The notes beneath the pieces were generated by a model. It saw only the letters and a program-made list of their open reading frames with translations. It had not been told where the DNA came from and searched no databases. The position numbers were made by a program, and so were the translations under genes. 64,000 bases of DNA from Quillaja saponaria (lineage: Eukaryota; Streptophyta; Magnoliopsida; Fabales; Quillajaceae). The stretch is taken from positions 6,448,001 to 6,512,000 of the forward strand of contig CM055611.1 in assembly GCA_029379385.1 (NCBI GenBank). The letters run 5' to 3'. Position 1 is the first letter of the stretch, and every line of letters begins with the position of its first letter. Shown in pieces: positions 23,583 to 35,459 of this stretch.

Positions 23583-26457
23583 AGAGAAAAGTTGGAAACC
23601 TAACTGTGTTAATGATAAGAAAGCAATAACTTGTTTAGGTTTTCTTTCTTTTTAATTTGTTTACTATTTATTGTTTATGTGGGCATTGTTCACTAGCACT
23701 ATTTTGGTACTTCTGACAAAAAACCCTATCGTCAACAGAATCTCCTATTAGGAGGGTGGTCTACTAAAGTAGTTTATCTCTCTCCAAAAAACTTATGCTT
23801 CAATTATATGATTTTACACCTTTCATCTCAGCAAATTCTTTGAACCATTTTATAAAATATTCTACCAGGCTATTTGTGGTAGTACAATTATGGTGCACAT
23901 AACATGTAGAAAGTTTAATGCATTACATCACATGGCAGGAATGGTTTTAGGGGTGTAAGATGGTAGTCTCTGCATTATTGGAAGTTAAGGATGGGATATT
24001 TTTGTTTTTCTTTTTTTGGTGGATGAAATTGGGGGGACTTTTACCCATTTGCACTCATAGCCCAATTTTGCATTTATTGGCTTCATAGCCTAATTTTGCA
24101 TTTGTTGGTAGTTTTATGAAAAAAAAAAAAAAAAGGTTTGATGTACTACCTTAAGAAACTCAAGCTTAAGTTAGTTTTCTTAAAGTTCAATTTAAGCCTC
24201 TTTTGATTGTTAAGAATTAGATGTAGAATTAATTAGTTGTGAATAAGGGTTTAAGAATTAAGTATCATAAATAGTGATTATATAAAGTGGAAAAGGAATT
24301 CATTCGAAGTGAAAGATGTTAGTGTGGGAATTGTATATTTCAAGCCTTCGATGAATTTTAAATTATTGATTTAACTTGAATTTGATATTGGGAATATGAA
24401 TAAAATGAGGATTGATAAAATGTACCTAACACCTTGATAAGCTAGACTGGGAAGTTTCATAATTTATTTCTCAAGTATGAGAACTCTACAAGTATTAAAA
24501 TTCGGGTCAGATAACTAGAATTGTACGAGTGCCCTGTTTTTGTTCATGTAAGGAAATCGAGTAAGTTCAAGGCTAATTTTAGGAAAAGTTTCTAAATAAG
24601 AAAGATAGATAACTCCTAAAGTTAAAGTTTCAACTTGGTTTTATTAAATTTGAATAAGTATGTAAGTGAAAATAAACATATATCCAAAGGGGTTGTAAAA
24701 TGCCTAAAAGGAGTAAACTTTAAATAATTAAATGTACTAATATACACATCCAAATAATACATATGATACCTATCTAGAAAGATATACTTGTCTATCAATA
24801 AATCCAACAAATAGAATTGGATTTCCTTTTTCCTTAGAGAAAGTTATGTTTAAATAACTAAGCTAATTTTAAATCCTGTGTTTTGCAGAATTTGATGCAA
24901 CTTCAAAGAATAAATTGTATTGATATATATATCCAAAAATTTTAAATGATATACCATTACAAAGTCACATGTGTCTAATATTTAATAAATTTTATGAAAC
25001 CTGGATTTGGAATTTCCTAAAGGAAGATATTACTGTTAGAGTGAACAATAGACCAAACCCTAAATTTGGACAATTTCAACATCTCTAACTCACTAGTGTT
25101 TTTCATTTTTTCTAATTGTTTCCTTCTACCTTATGCATTGTCAAGACATCTAAAATGTCTCTTTATTATCAACTTTACCACATAAAATACATTATCCTAA
25201 AAAAACTTATATAAGTTAATATATAAGTTTAGTAATTAAAAGATTATAACAATAACGTTTATGAACTAAGTATTATCTAAAAAATATAAATTTCAGTTCT
25301 GGATCCTTATGTGGGCTTAATGACACATGTGAGTACAAGAGGAAGTGACGAAAAAGATTTAAAAACTTGGTTAGTGGTTAACTGCTATCTTTAAGGGACT
25401 AGATTATTATGTGTAATTATATATGTATTTGAATATATGTGATATTTGGAAAATAAGCAAGTGCAGTGTTTTAGTAATTTATTTGAATTATGTTTGTTTG
25501 ATATTGGTTGTGATTGATAAGGGCCAACAAAGTAAGATTTTTTTATAGAAACTGATTATTATTTCTGAAATTGAAATCTAGGTGCACTTGAGATATTTTG
25601 ATATGAGATACTTTGATTATGATAATTATTTTAAAAGAAATGAATGCTCAGCCCCGATGGGATGGATTGTATACAGAGAATTAACCTCTTGTACAGGAGT
25701 GTAAATGCCTGGTGGGGGAAAATACTATTGTGCGGGGCTAAGTTACTCTGTTGGCCCTTTGCTTGTTTTGTATGCTTTGATTGTTTTAAGTGGATTATAT
25801 AGTGTACTAATTAAACTATGTTAGCTAAGTTTTATATTTTCGTATTTGTATATGCGTAATCTTAGTAGTTTTGAAATATATGATATGTTGATATTAATTG
25901 ATAATATATATATACATGTGTTAGGTGATGCTAGTACCCTTTGGGTATAATTTTCCATTCATTGAGTTCGTATGACTCATTCCTCTTCTGTGCTTATTTT
26001 TTTAGTAACATGATCTCAAGGATGGCGGTTACTGATATTGGACTTTCCCAAGTGTTTGGCAACAAGGTAATTTTTCAAAATCTCAATCTTGAAGTCAAAT
26101 GATGAAAGTTTACAATCACACTAGAGCTGTAAAGAGTCTAGTATTATGTAATGTAATAGTCTAGTTATTTGTTATTGATGATCGGAGCGGAGCTCCTTGT
26201 TGTGTTTGTTGTTGTGGTTGTTATTGTATAACAACATGAATGTGTGTTTATATTTTATAAGCATGTTTCACTTTATAGGAAACCTCTGCCAAAGTTCTTT
26301 TAATAAATTGTTATTTTCAATAAACAAATTTTTTTTAGTTAACTCATGTTTCAGAAAAAAATTCTTTTATTCTTCAGTTTAGTCAAGAATCGTATTTTGT
26401 TTCTTGGTTTGGTTATTCATTCCTCCTGCTAATCATGATTTTGTGATGGGTGTGACA
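23583..26457 (-). mobile_element. Solo LTR3, right piece
   Basis: Continues LTR3 after the nested LTR4 and ends GGGTGTGACA at 26,457, followed by AAAAT (26,458-26,462). Together the two pieces are about 3.56 kb. 24,420-26,457 is collinear with the distal parts of LTR1 and LTR4. A 16-nt poly-A run lies near 24,120. Confidence 0.8.
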
Positions 26458-26462
26458 AAAAT

Positions 26463-26800
26463 AGAAATATTTTGTGCCTCTTTATGGGTGAAAATGTAAC
26501 AAACTTAGTATATATGATATAATTTGAATAACACAAGTTATAGATGGTTATCAATAATGAATAAAAACTTATTATCATATATTTTACAAATGAAATAATA
26601 ATTTTAAATTATGCAAATTTGATATAAAGTATTTGATTATCGAGGATATATATTTGATACTTAAATTATTGATTTCTTTACTTGATTTTTTTATGAGAAC
26701 TTTCAACTACATTTCAATAGCATTATATCAAATCATACATGAGTAATTGTTGATAGTCAAGCTAGTCTAGAAAAATCTTGATAGTTCTAAGTACTAAAAA
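26463..26800. repeat. Duplicated segment, copy A, last part
   Basis: Resumes the copy A/copy B homology (partner about 29,675-30,003): 'gatataatttgaa', 'aaataataattttaaattat', 'gtctagaaaaatctt'-like blocks in the same order. Homology fades near 26,800. Confidence 0.75.
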
Positions 26801-27817
26801 GATGAAAGTATAAAATATCTTCGATATTTTGAAGAAAGCATAACGTATAAGATATTTAATAGTTAATTTTAAATGTAGGATAAACAACTAATAGATATTG
26901 GTGATGGAGTCTAGAGCTTTCCTTCACCAACTATAAATAAAAATGATGTCCTCTTTTATTAAGCTTAAGAAACAAAAACAAAAATTAAAAAAAAAAAGAA
27001 AAAAAATTGTGTAAGTATAATATTTGTCTTTTTTCAATAAAATATTCATTATTCATTTTTTTCATATTCTTCATTCATGGCCTTAGTCATGAAATTATCT
27101 AATTATTCATGAAAAATAATATGTTTTCAACCAGGTGGTAAAGCATAATCACAAACATGCTACTTATAAGCTAATTTACATAAGGCCAATCATATCTTGA
27201 ATGCACGCAACATACAAATTATAACATAAAACAAATAATCTATTTTCAACTAGAGATTATAGATTAGATTTGATGATAAGGAAAAAAAAATTAAATAGTG
27301 ATTCGACAAGAAGACTATCCGCAACACTTTTTAGTAGCTTCATTTGTTCTATTTTCGCATCATAATTTCATTTCGGTATTAGACTCATGAGAGTTACGTA
27401 CTCTTACACAAAAGAATTAACAAACATATTTTCATTGTGTTGTATAATCAAACAATTTAAACACCTAGCATAATCCTAAGGTGAAAATAAAATCACATTA
27501 AATAATACTTCAATTGTTGTTTCATGCTAGGACTACCTAATATGAATATCCAATTGATTTATTATATTTTTAACTTCTAAATTAAAGTATAAAAAATTAG
27601 GATCTCAACAATGTCAAGTTTATCAGACAAGAGCTATCTAATACCTCAAACAAAGTGATCATGATATATACATATAAAAAAACAAAAAAAACAAACAAAC
27701 TTAACGGCACAGACATTTCAAATGAACAAGATCAAAAAGCTTATACTGAACAAATAAATTGTTCTAAATATGCTATAAGTGTACTAAGCTAGAATAATTT
27801 CTTTGTTAGTTTGTTGG
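26801..27817. other. AT-rich intergenic spacer, no gene seen
   Basis: No coding sequence recognised. A TATA-like CTATAAATAAA near 26,932 is followed by an A-rich tract and 'tttcaataaaatattcatt', an arrangement that would fit a degraded retroelement LTR, but I found no partner LTR. Confidence 0.4.
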
Positions 27818-30003
27818 ATTGTCATTCTTGAACTTACCTATATCTGTTTTTATTGTTTGTTAAAAATTTGGCTGACATTACTTAAACTTGTCAGATTTAT
27901 TTTAAATCTAGTTTTTTCTTTTTTTTTCTAATGCACATTTAGAACTAATATATCAAATTATTTTTTAACCTAAAAGAGAAAAAAAAATTATACATTGTTC
28001 TAAATATCGGCTAGGTGGAATAATCAGCTAAACTTGGAAAGTCATTATTTTAATTATCAACCTCTTTACTTGTTAATATATTTCAGTCATGCCCTAGCCA
28101 GTTATAGTAGTAATATAATCTCAAAATATCTTCTAATCTAGATGAATATTAAAATGAAAAAATAAATTAAGTATATTTACCCTAGTAGCTAACTGCGAGT
28201 TATTCAAAAAAATTTCACATTTTTTTGGTAACCTTGCTGACAATTGGAAAATAGTACAATGTCCTCGATGAATAGACATTTATTTTGATCATTCTTTTAA
28301 CTCCGACAACTTTTGTGTGCCTTTCATATACATATCATTTATACACCACAATTTTTACATTCATGAATCTAAATGACATCATGAATATTGTTGACTTTCC
28401 CATTTAGCCATTATAAGTTGACATATGTTTGTCCTCTTAAATTATTGATGATACACCTTTAAGTATTAGGTAAAAAAAAATAAAAGAAACTAAAATAACA
28501 AAAATACGCAAAACAAAAAGGAAAAAGGAAAGCACAACTCAGACATTTACTTTGATAAAAATATCATATTTGATAAATTAAATGTTATTTTATGATACAG
28601 GGAGAAAAAAAATACATGTATAAAAGGTTTCCAATAATCAAAGTTCAGCCTAATACAAAATATCATCTTAGCATTCCACGCTCCAACACATAAGGCCCAT
28701 AGAGCATCATTGCTAACTGATCTCATCTCTCTAATATTTATCGCAGATATACAACATATAATTCCCTACAATGTAGCTGACAACGATCCAATTGAAACTT
28801 GATCTTTCATATTGTTCGAAAGTATTTGCTTCTTACTTGTTTTCTTATCAATGATCCATATTACTAGCATATATAGTTAAAATATTCACTCAATCATCAA
28901 TGACTTCTTGCAATATAACAGAGCCGTATGTATCATTTGGATAAGATTTAGAGTCAAAATTGAATGGAGAATGTATGTCAAACTTGTATACAAAGATCTT
29001 TTATCTGAAAATACCACCACTTAACTACCACATTTTAGGCCAAAAAAAGTCTGCATGACAAATATTTTTGACTATAATTATAGGATGAAAAATCTCATGC
29101 AAGGTAATGTCTTGTATGGAGAACACATCAGCTTATTTGGCGTTAGATTTTCGTAAGGATGTAAGAATTTTTCTATAATATTTTTATGCAAGTTTGAAGA
29201 ACAATGCATAATTTCTTTTTATGAAGAAACTAAAGTATATGGATAGTCTTTTGATGGCCTATCGTATAACTTTTAATACTTACACAATAAAATAATAATA
29301 ATAAAACAAACTGAAAAATGTCAAAAGTAATTACTATGTATATTAGAAGTTGGAGTCATTTGTTTGTTTGTTACAAACTCTTTTTAATAGTTCTATTCTA
29401 TCAGCAGAAAGGCTTTTGTGGTTAGACCAGATTACAAATCCACTATGCAAACTACAATTTCATTTTATAAAGAAACATAACTTTACTTCTTTATATTAAC
29501 GTCTCTAAGAAAATTGCATACTTTGTTGTGTCTAACTCTATATGTCCACTGGAAAATTCACAGATTAGATCTTTGATACTTTAAAAAAAATTGAAAAAAG
29601 AATATACCTTGAGAAGGAACAAAAAAAAAAAAAAAAATTCAAAGAAAAGTGTTTTTTTAATGAAAAAACAAAGCATAGATATTTTATGTCTTTTCATATG
29701 TGAGGCATGCAGCAAACCACTTGAAAGTTTTGTCCAAGTATATAGGATATAATTTGAAAAACATATGAAATAGACTGATTAATCAATAACAAGGAAAAAC
29801 TTATTATAATTACAAACGAAATAATAATTTTAAATTATAGAAGCTCGACATAAATTTTTTATTATCAATGATGTATTTGATACAGTAAATTATTGTTTTC
29901 TTTAGTTGATTATGAAAACTTTCAGCTACGTTTCTAGTATTAAATCATACATAAGAACTGTTAATAGTCAAGTTAATCTAGAAAAATCTTAAAAGTTATA
30001 AAT
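27818..30003. repeat. Duplicated segment, copy B (uninterrupted)
   Basis: Direct-orientation partner of copy A with no LTR insertions: the empty sites for LTR1, LTR2 and LTR3 fall near 29,415, 29,455 and 29,668. The copies differ by scattered substitutions and small indels; B carries an extra ~300 bp near 28,870-29,220 relative to A. No supported gene. Confidence 0.8.
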
Positions 30004-30009
30004 GATTAC

Positions 30010-30505
30010 TAAAAGTTATAATGATTGATCCAGAGGTGATTGCTAAGAAAACCAAATGTGATCAAGGTGATTTTAGGTGATTTCAGGGTAAATGTTGAAG
30101 GAGTATTGAGGTATGGTGATTGGATTGTGGTGCCACTTGATTTGGAGTTAAGAAGAAAGATTCTTGAAGCAGCCCATTCTTCATCATATGTCATGCATCC
30201 TAATTCTTCTAAAATGTATCAGGACTTAAGAAAATTTTACTAGTGGAAGAGTATAAAGAAAGATGTTACTGATTTTGTTTCTAGATGCTTAAGTGTGTCA
30301 ACAGGTGAAAGCTGAACATCAGAGGCCTGCCAGAATGTTACAAAAGCTAGACATTCCTGAGTAGAAGTGGGAAAAAGTTACTATGGATTACGTATCGAGA
30401 CTTCCTAAGACTTTTAGGGATTTTGATTCTATTTGATTGATTGTTGATCGTTTTGACGAAGTCTGCACATTGAGTGTTTGTCTATTTTTTGAAAATAACA
30501 AGTAA
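30010..30505 (+). pseudogene. Ty3 integrase N-terminal fragment (H2C2 zinc finger)
   Basis: Plus-strand fragment of a Tekay/Del-like polyprotein: GDFRVNVEGVLRYGDWIVVP, LRRKILEAAHSSSYVMHPNS, KMYQDLRKFY, then after a stop KKDVTDFVSRCL, QVKAEHQRPA and a degraded start of the catalytic core (VTMDYVSRLPKTFRDFDSI). The two His and one of the Cys ligands of the HHCC finger are visible (AH..., MHP, RCL). It ends where the inverted AT-rich repeat starts, mirroring how the minus-strand RT fragment ends at 8310. Stops and frame shifts make it inactive. Confidence 0.8.
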
Positions 30506-30519
30506 GAATGATTTGGTTC

Positions 30520-32240
30520 AGAAGGTAAAAATTTAAGTAATAATATAAACATATATATTTTTAAAAATTTTAAAGATGAAAAAATAATTAACACAATAAT
30601 ATTATAATTATAAAAATTATACTCTTAATATTTATTTTATCTCATAACATTTTTCAAAATTTTAATTTATAATAATTATAATTTTTTGTAATTTATTAAA
30701 TAAAAAAATAAAAAAAATAAAATTTAATTATTATTGATGTATTGACAAAATATAATTTGATTTTAATTATTATTAATATATTAACAAATTATATTGAAAA
30801 GAATTAGGACAAAAAAATATCAATAGTTATAAAACAATTATAATTCTATTAATATTAAAATACAAAATAATTAGGAAATAAGTAAAAAAAAAATAAATAG
30901 TATATTTGAAGTAGTTAAAAAGTATTTATATAAATAGTAAAAACTCATATAGGGTACTTTACTCATAAGAGTATTTAAGGAAATCAAAAAATTATGTCTT
31001 TAAGGTTAAGTTTGGTAACACTTTTCAAGAAAGTGTTTTGGCTTTTAAAAAGCTACAACATCTAAATATTGTTTAGTTAATTCTTTTTAAGGGGTGCTTC
31101 TTTTACTACTTTTAAAAAGTCATGGATGCTTTTAGAAATATTTCAAGTTATATTTTTAAAAGTTAGCCGTGGTTTTTCAAAATTAAAAATACAAAAATCA
31201 ACTTATTAATTTTAGAATATTACCAAATATATCTTCAATTAATTTATAAATAATTAAATTTCTCTTCCTTAAATATATCTTTAATTAATGATGTCTATTT
31301 TTGTCATTTATACATTCACAACGGCTTATGATTTGTTTTACCAAATATCTTATTCATTGCTTTTACTACCCACAATAACTTTTATAAAAAATTTACCAAA
31401 CATGATTGTTATTACTTTTTGACAATTACTTTTTTCACAACATGAAAGTCATAGCAGCTTTTTAAAAGTCACAGTATTACTGAACAAAGCCTAAGACACT
31501 TTTGTATATAGTATAGATAAACAAGTAGATAAATTTAACAAAAAATTAAATTCATAAATTTATATATATTTTTTAATTCTTAAAATTAAAGAAGAATTGT
31601 AAGTTAAAACAATAATATTATAATCTTGAAAACTGTATTATTTTTCTAAGTATTTAAAAAATATATATAAAAAATCAATTCATAAATTAAAGAAAAATTA
31701 AAAAATTATTTTAATTATTAGAAACTTATTAAATAAATTTTTTTTGATATTAAATATTTACTATTATTATCATATAATTATTGAAAAAAATTATTTTAAA
31801 AAATTATGAATTAAAAAATATTAAAAGTATAAAACAATATTATAATCATAAAAACTATACTCTTAACATTTTTTTCTTAATTCATAGTAAAATTTTAAAA
31901 TTTTAATTCATAAATTTGAGAACTAAAAAAATTATGATTATTAGAAACTTATTAAGTAAAAAAATTGAGAAATTCAATCTTAATTACTATTCATATACAA
32001 TTATTTAAAAAAATTTAGATTTATTAAGATTGAAAAGAATAAGTAAAAAAGAACTCAATAGTTTTAAGACAATTACAATCTTATTGATATTAAAAAGAAG
32101 AAGAAGAGAAATATTGAAAAAAAATATAGTTTATTTGTAACAAAATAACAACTAAAGGTAATTTTGTAATAATAAAATCTCATAAGGATTTTCAAGAAAG
32201 TCAAAATATTCTATCACTAAGCCACTTTCATTTATATTAT
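30520..32240 (-). repeat. AT-rich repeat, inverted copy
   Basis: Reverse-complement partner of 6775-8300; the best-conserved part is 31,500-32,230, which reads on the minus strand 'gagattttattattacaaa' followed by 'attacctttagttgtt', as at 6810-6860. It carries an insertion (31,005-31,497) that the left copy lacks. Confidence 0.75.
31005..31497. mobile_element. MITE-like insertion in AT-rich repeat
   Basis: About 490 bp present here but missing from the equivalent point (near 7510) in the left copy. Its ends are imperfect inverted repeats: 'gcttttaaaaagct' near 31,035 and its complement 'agctttttaaaag' near 31,457, with outer 'ttaagtttggtaaca' against 'tactgaacaaagcctaa'. No coding capacity. 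The target duplication is unclear, so the superfamily is not assigned. Confidence 0.55.
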
Positions 32241-32244
32241 ATTC

Positions 32245-32249
<5 letters not shown>

Positions 32250-32282
<33 letters not shown>
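32250..32282. repeat. (TA)n microsatellite
   Basis: Alternating TA run just beyond the AT-rich repeat. Confidence 0.9.
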
Positions 32283-32285
<3 letters not shown>

Positions 32286-32765
32286 TAGCTACATGCATGT
32301 GTTTATGCATATGTTAAATAATTATTTAAAAATATATATATAAAGTGGTAAGTTTTTGAGTCCTTATTTAAAAGATAAAAAATGAGTTGGTGTGTGAGAG
32401 TAAGATGGGTAGTTATTAAAAAGTTAATTCTTTTCAATTAATTAATAAAAATTATTTAATTTATGTGAATTGGTAGAAAATAGACAAGTTTTTTTTGGTT
32501 TCTAGGTTTCCACAAGCATTGTGTAGAAAATGGATAAGTTTTATATTTTTTAAATTAAATTTATATTTATTTTTAAGTAGAAAAGCATAAAAATCTTTTA
32601 CCTTGTAGAATAATATAAATATAAATATAGATATATTTACTCAAGAAAATAATACATTTTCTTCTATTTGTTAACTAAAAATTATGAAAAGAAAGGATGA
32701 TAAAATCATATTAATTCTTATAAATTTTTTGGGCATATTAGGAATGCTCGAAGCACTAGAGAATG
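32283..32765. other. AT-rich intergenic, no gene seen
   Basis: No coding sequence. Contains a short internal duplication ('tagaaaatagacaagttt' and 'tagaaaatggataagttt'). Confidence 0.5.
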
Positions 32766-32812
32766 GGATAGGTACCAACCACTTGATCTTGGTGGAAAAT
32801 TTTTAATTTTTT

Positions 32813-32873
32813 TCAATAATGAATATATCATAATTTTTTTTAGTTTTTTAAATTCACATTATCAGATTTCTTA
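32813..32873. repeat. Left 61-bp flanking direct repeat of LINE R
   Basis: Nearly identical to 35,310-35,370 ('tcaataatgaatatatcata' ... 'cacattatcagatttctta'). Weaker similarity extends about 45 bp further left in both. It abuts the left end of LINE copy R. Confidence 0.85.
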
Positions 32874-35250
32874 ACAAAAGCCTTTTTGAGGATAATTTTG
32901 TATGGCCTACTCAGCTAGATATTCCCATATAGAGTTATTTGAAAGAAATTCAACATGTAAAGAAAGTGTGTGTGGCATGTATGATGAACATTGAAAGAGT
33001 TGTTAGGAGCATCCGTTGGATGGCTCCTCTTCATGGCTAGATTAAACGAAATTATTATGGGGTTTGAGGGGCAATCCAAAGTTATTTAGTGTTGTTGATT
33101 TGTTGAGGAATGCTAAGGGAAGATGGATGTGTGGTTATTAGTGTAAAGTGGGAATTTCATAGAATCATGCACTGTATTACGTCTACTACTTTAAGATAAT
33201 CTAGAATGGTGGAACTACTGAAGATTTTCAAGCTTCTAAGGGCGTCCATCAAGGGTACCCTCTTTCCCCTTATATCTCTGTTCTTTGATTGGAATGGCTG
33301 GGCCATCTCATCACTAACAAAGTGACTTTAGGCACCTGGAAAGCCTATTCATATTAGTAAAGATGGTCCTAGTATCTCCTACCTGATATTTGCTAATGAC
33401 CTCCTTCTATTTTCAAAAGCTTCTATAAAGCAAGCTGAGGTTATTCATAGAACTTTTGATGACTTTGGGTTAGCTTCTGGTCAAAAGGTTAGTATGGAAA
33501 AGACTAGACGTGCTCTAAAAATGTGACTAAACATCATTGTAAGGACATTGATCTTGCTACTGGTTTTGGCCACTGTACCGATTTAAGGCATTACCTAGAG
33601 GTTCCACTAATCCACGGCCATACTAGTAAAGCAACATACCAACATATCATGGACAAGGTTAAACATAGAATCTCTGGTTGGAAAGTTCGGACATTATTGC
33701 TAGCTGAGAAAACTACTTTGGTTCAAGTTGTTTCTCAAAAGATCCCAACCTACACCATGCAATCTACTCGCTTACCTCTTACTATTTATGATTAAATTAA
33801 TCGTATCAATCAAGGTTTCTTTTGAGGAGATGATGAAGATGGCAGAAGGATGCATATTATTACCTGGAATAGGATCTCGCAACTGAAAGATAATGGAGGG
33901 CTTGGACTAAAGGACATCAGGTTACTGAACAAATCCTTATTAATGAAGTTTTCCTGGAATATTATATTTTAGGGGAGAATAGTCTCTAGTCACAAGTTAT
34001 AAAGGCCAAGTACATGCAAAATCAAGATATGTTGGCTCATATTATTACTCATGGATTAAACTCTCTATTTTGGAAGGCTTTATGTGGAGTTTGGCAGGAA
34101 GTGCTAAGTGGCATACAGTGGTCTCTTAGTGATGGTTCAATGGTCAAGCTTTGGATAGACCCATAGGTTAGTGAGAAGGGGTCTCTTTTGGCTAACGCTA
34201 TCATAAAGGTCACGGACGAGGATAAGCAAATCACTGTTAATGATTAAGGAGACTAGGACAGTGATATGAATTGATCAAATTATCCTTACCCATATCTACT
34301 AGAATATCAAAGCCTATGATTCCCTTTAATTATGAAAGGGGTCATGATTATATTTTGTGGGGTAACTCTGCAATAGCTGCTTCACGGTGAAAGATGCATA
34401 TGAGTATATTGCTCATGATGATTCGGAGTTGAAGGATCTTGTTTGGAGTTCTATTTGGAAGTGGGAGGGGGCCTCAACAACTTAGAATTTTTTTTGGCAA
34501 TGACGCACAACTGGCTAAGATGAAAGGGTTATTGGCTGAACAAAACTTGAGCAGCATGATTGAATGTAGAGCGTGCATGACTTTAGTAGAAACGGTTATC
34601 CATAACTTTTGGGATTGTCCAATTGCTTTGGGGGTTTGGGACAAGGTTGGGCTCAAATGTGTGTAGCCTGATTTCCACAAGCTCAATTTGAAAGAATGGG
34701 TGTTGTTCAACTTAAGAGACAATATGAAAGTCTCTAATCATTAATGGTGTATGATCTTTGTGGTAACCTGCTTGTTACTTTGGCATTGGCGTAACAAAAG
34801 CCTCTTTGAGGATAATTTTGTATGGCCTACTCAGTTAGATATTCCCATATAGAGTTATTTGAAGGAAATTTAACATGCAAAGGAAGTTGGTGTAGCATGT
34901 ATGATGAATGTCGAAATAGTTGTTAGGAGTATCTTTTGGATAGGCTCTTCCTCATGGCTGGGTCGAAAGATTGCAAGCAGTGGAGTACAACAGGGTTAAT
35001 GCTAATAAATAGATATTCCCATATGAAGTTATTTGTAGGAAATTTAGCATGCAAAGGAAGTGGGTGTGGAGCAATCCAACAAACAGCTTGGTCGAAAGAT
35101 TGCAAGTAAGGGAGTATAATGGTTAATGCTAACAAAGACGCTGATAAGCTTACAAATCTAACATTGGATGGGAGTCTCATTGATCATGTATTAATTTTTA
35201 TAATATTCTTTTTGGTACATTATGACTGTTTAAACTCAATACTAGGAAAA
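32874..35250 (+). mobile_element. LINE copy R: RT C-terminal, zf-RVT and RNase H
   Basis: Plus-strand partner of the minus-strand LINE at 4199-6770. It opens with a ~180-bp piece of the element's 3' region (32,874-33,055, repeated at 34,792-34,985), then RT from about 33,160. The catalytic box near 33,384-33,425 reads LIFANDLLLFSKAS (N codon 33,395-33,397). The thumb is open at 33,523-33,795 (GFGHCTDLRHYLEVPLIHGH, KHRISGWKVRTLLLAEKTTL), zf-RVT at 34,439-34,666 (MIECRACMTLVETVIHNFWD, CPIALGVWDKVGL) and the RNase H tail near 35,120-35,180. Many stops; inactive. Confidence 0.85.
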
Positions 35251-35309
35251 TAGGAGATATGTATCAATTACTTGAACTAAGCTTTTTAGCTGTAAATTTT
35301 TTAATATTT

Positions 35310-35370
35310 TCAATAATGAATATATCATAATTTTTTTTTGTTTTTTAAATTCACATTATCAGATTTCTTA
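35310..35370. repeat. Right 61-bp flanking direct repeat of LINE R
   Basis: Partner of 32,813-32,873. Unique sequence leading into the TFIIIC gene begins at 35,371. Confidence 0.85.
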
Positions 35371-35459
35371 ATTAAATATTTTGAACCAAATTTTGAAAAA
35401 ATAAAATAAAAATACCGAGAGTAAATTTACTCTTTCTAGAAAAACAAATAACAATCTAT
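35371..35459 (+). promoter_or_regulatory. Probable proximal promoter of the TFIIIC gene
   Basis: About 90 bp of AT-rich DNA between the LINE-flanking repeat and the pyrimidine-rich 5' exon. No clear TATA box at a convincing distance, which is common for housekeeping plant genes. Upstream control sequence, if any, must lie within or beyond the LINE insertion. Confidence 0.3.

Noticed and set aside
26801..27817. A full-length retroelement or endogenous viral sequence around the TATA-like box and A-rich tract
   Set aside because: No coding domain, primer site or second LTR could be found.
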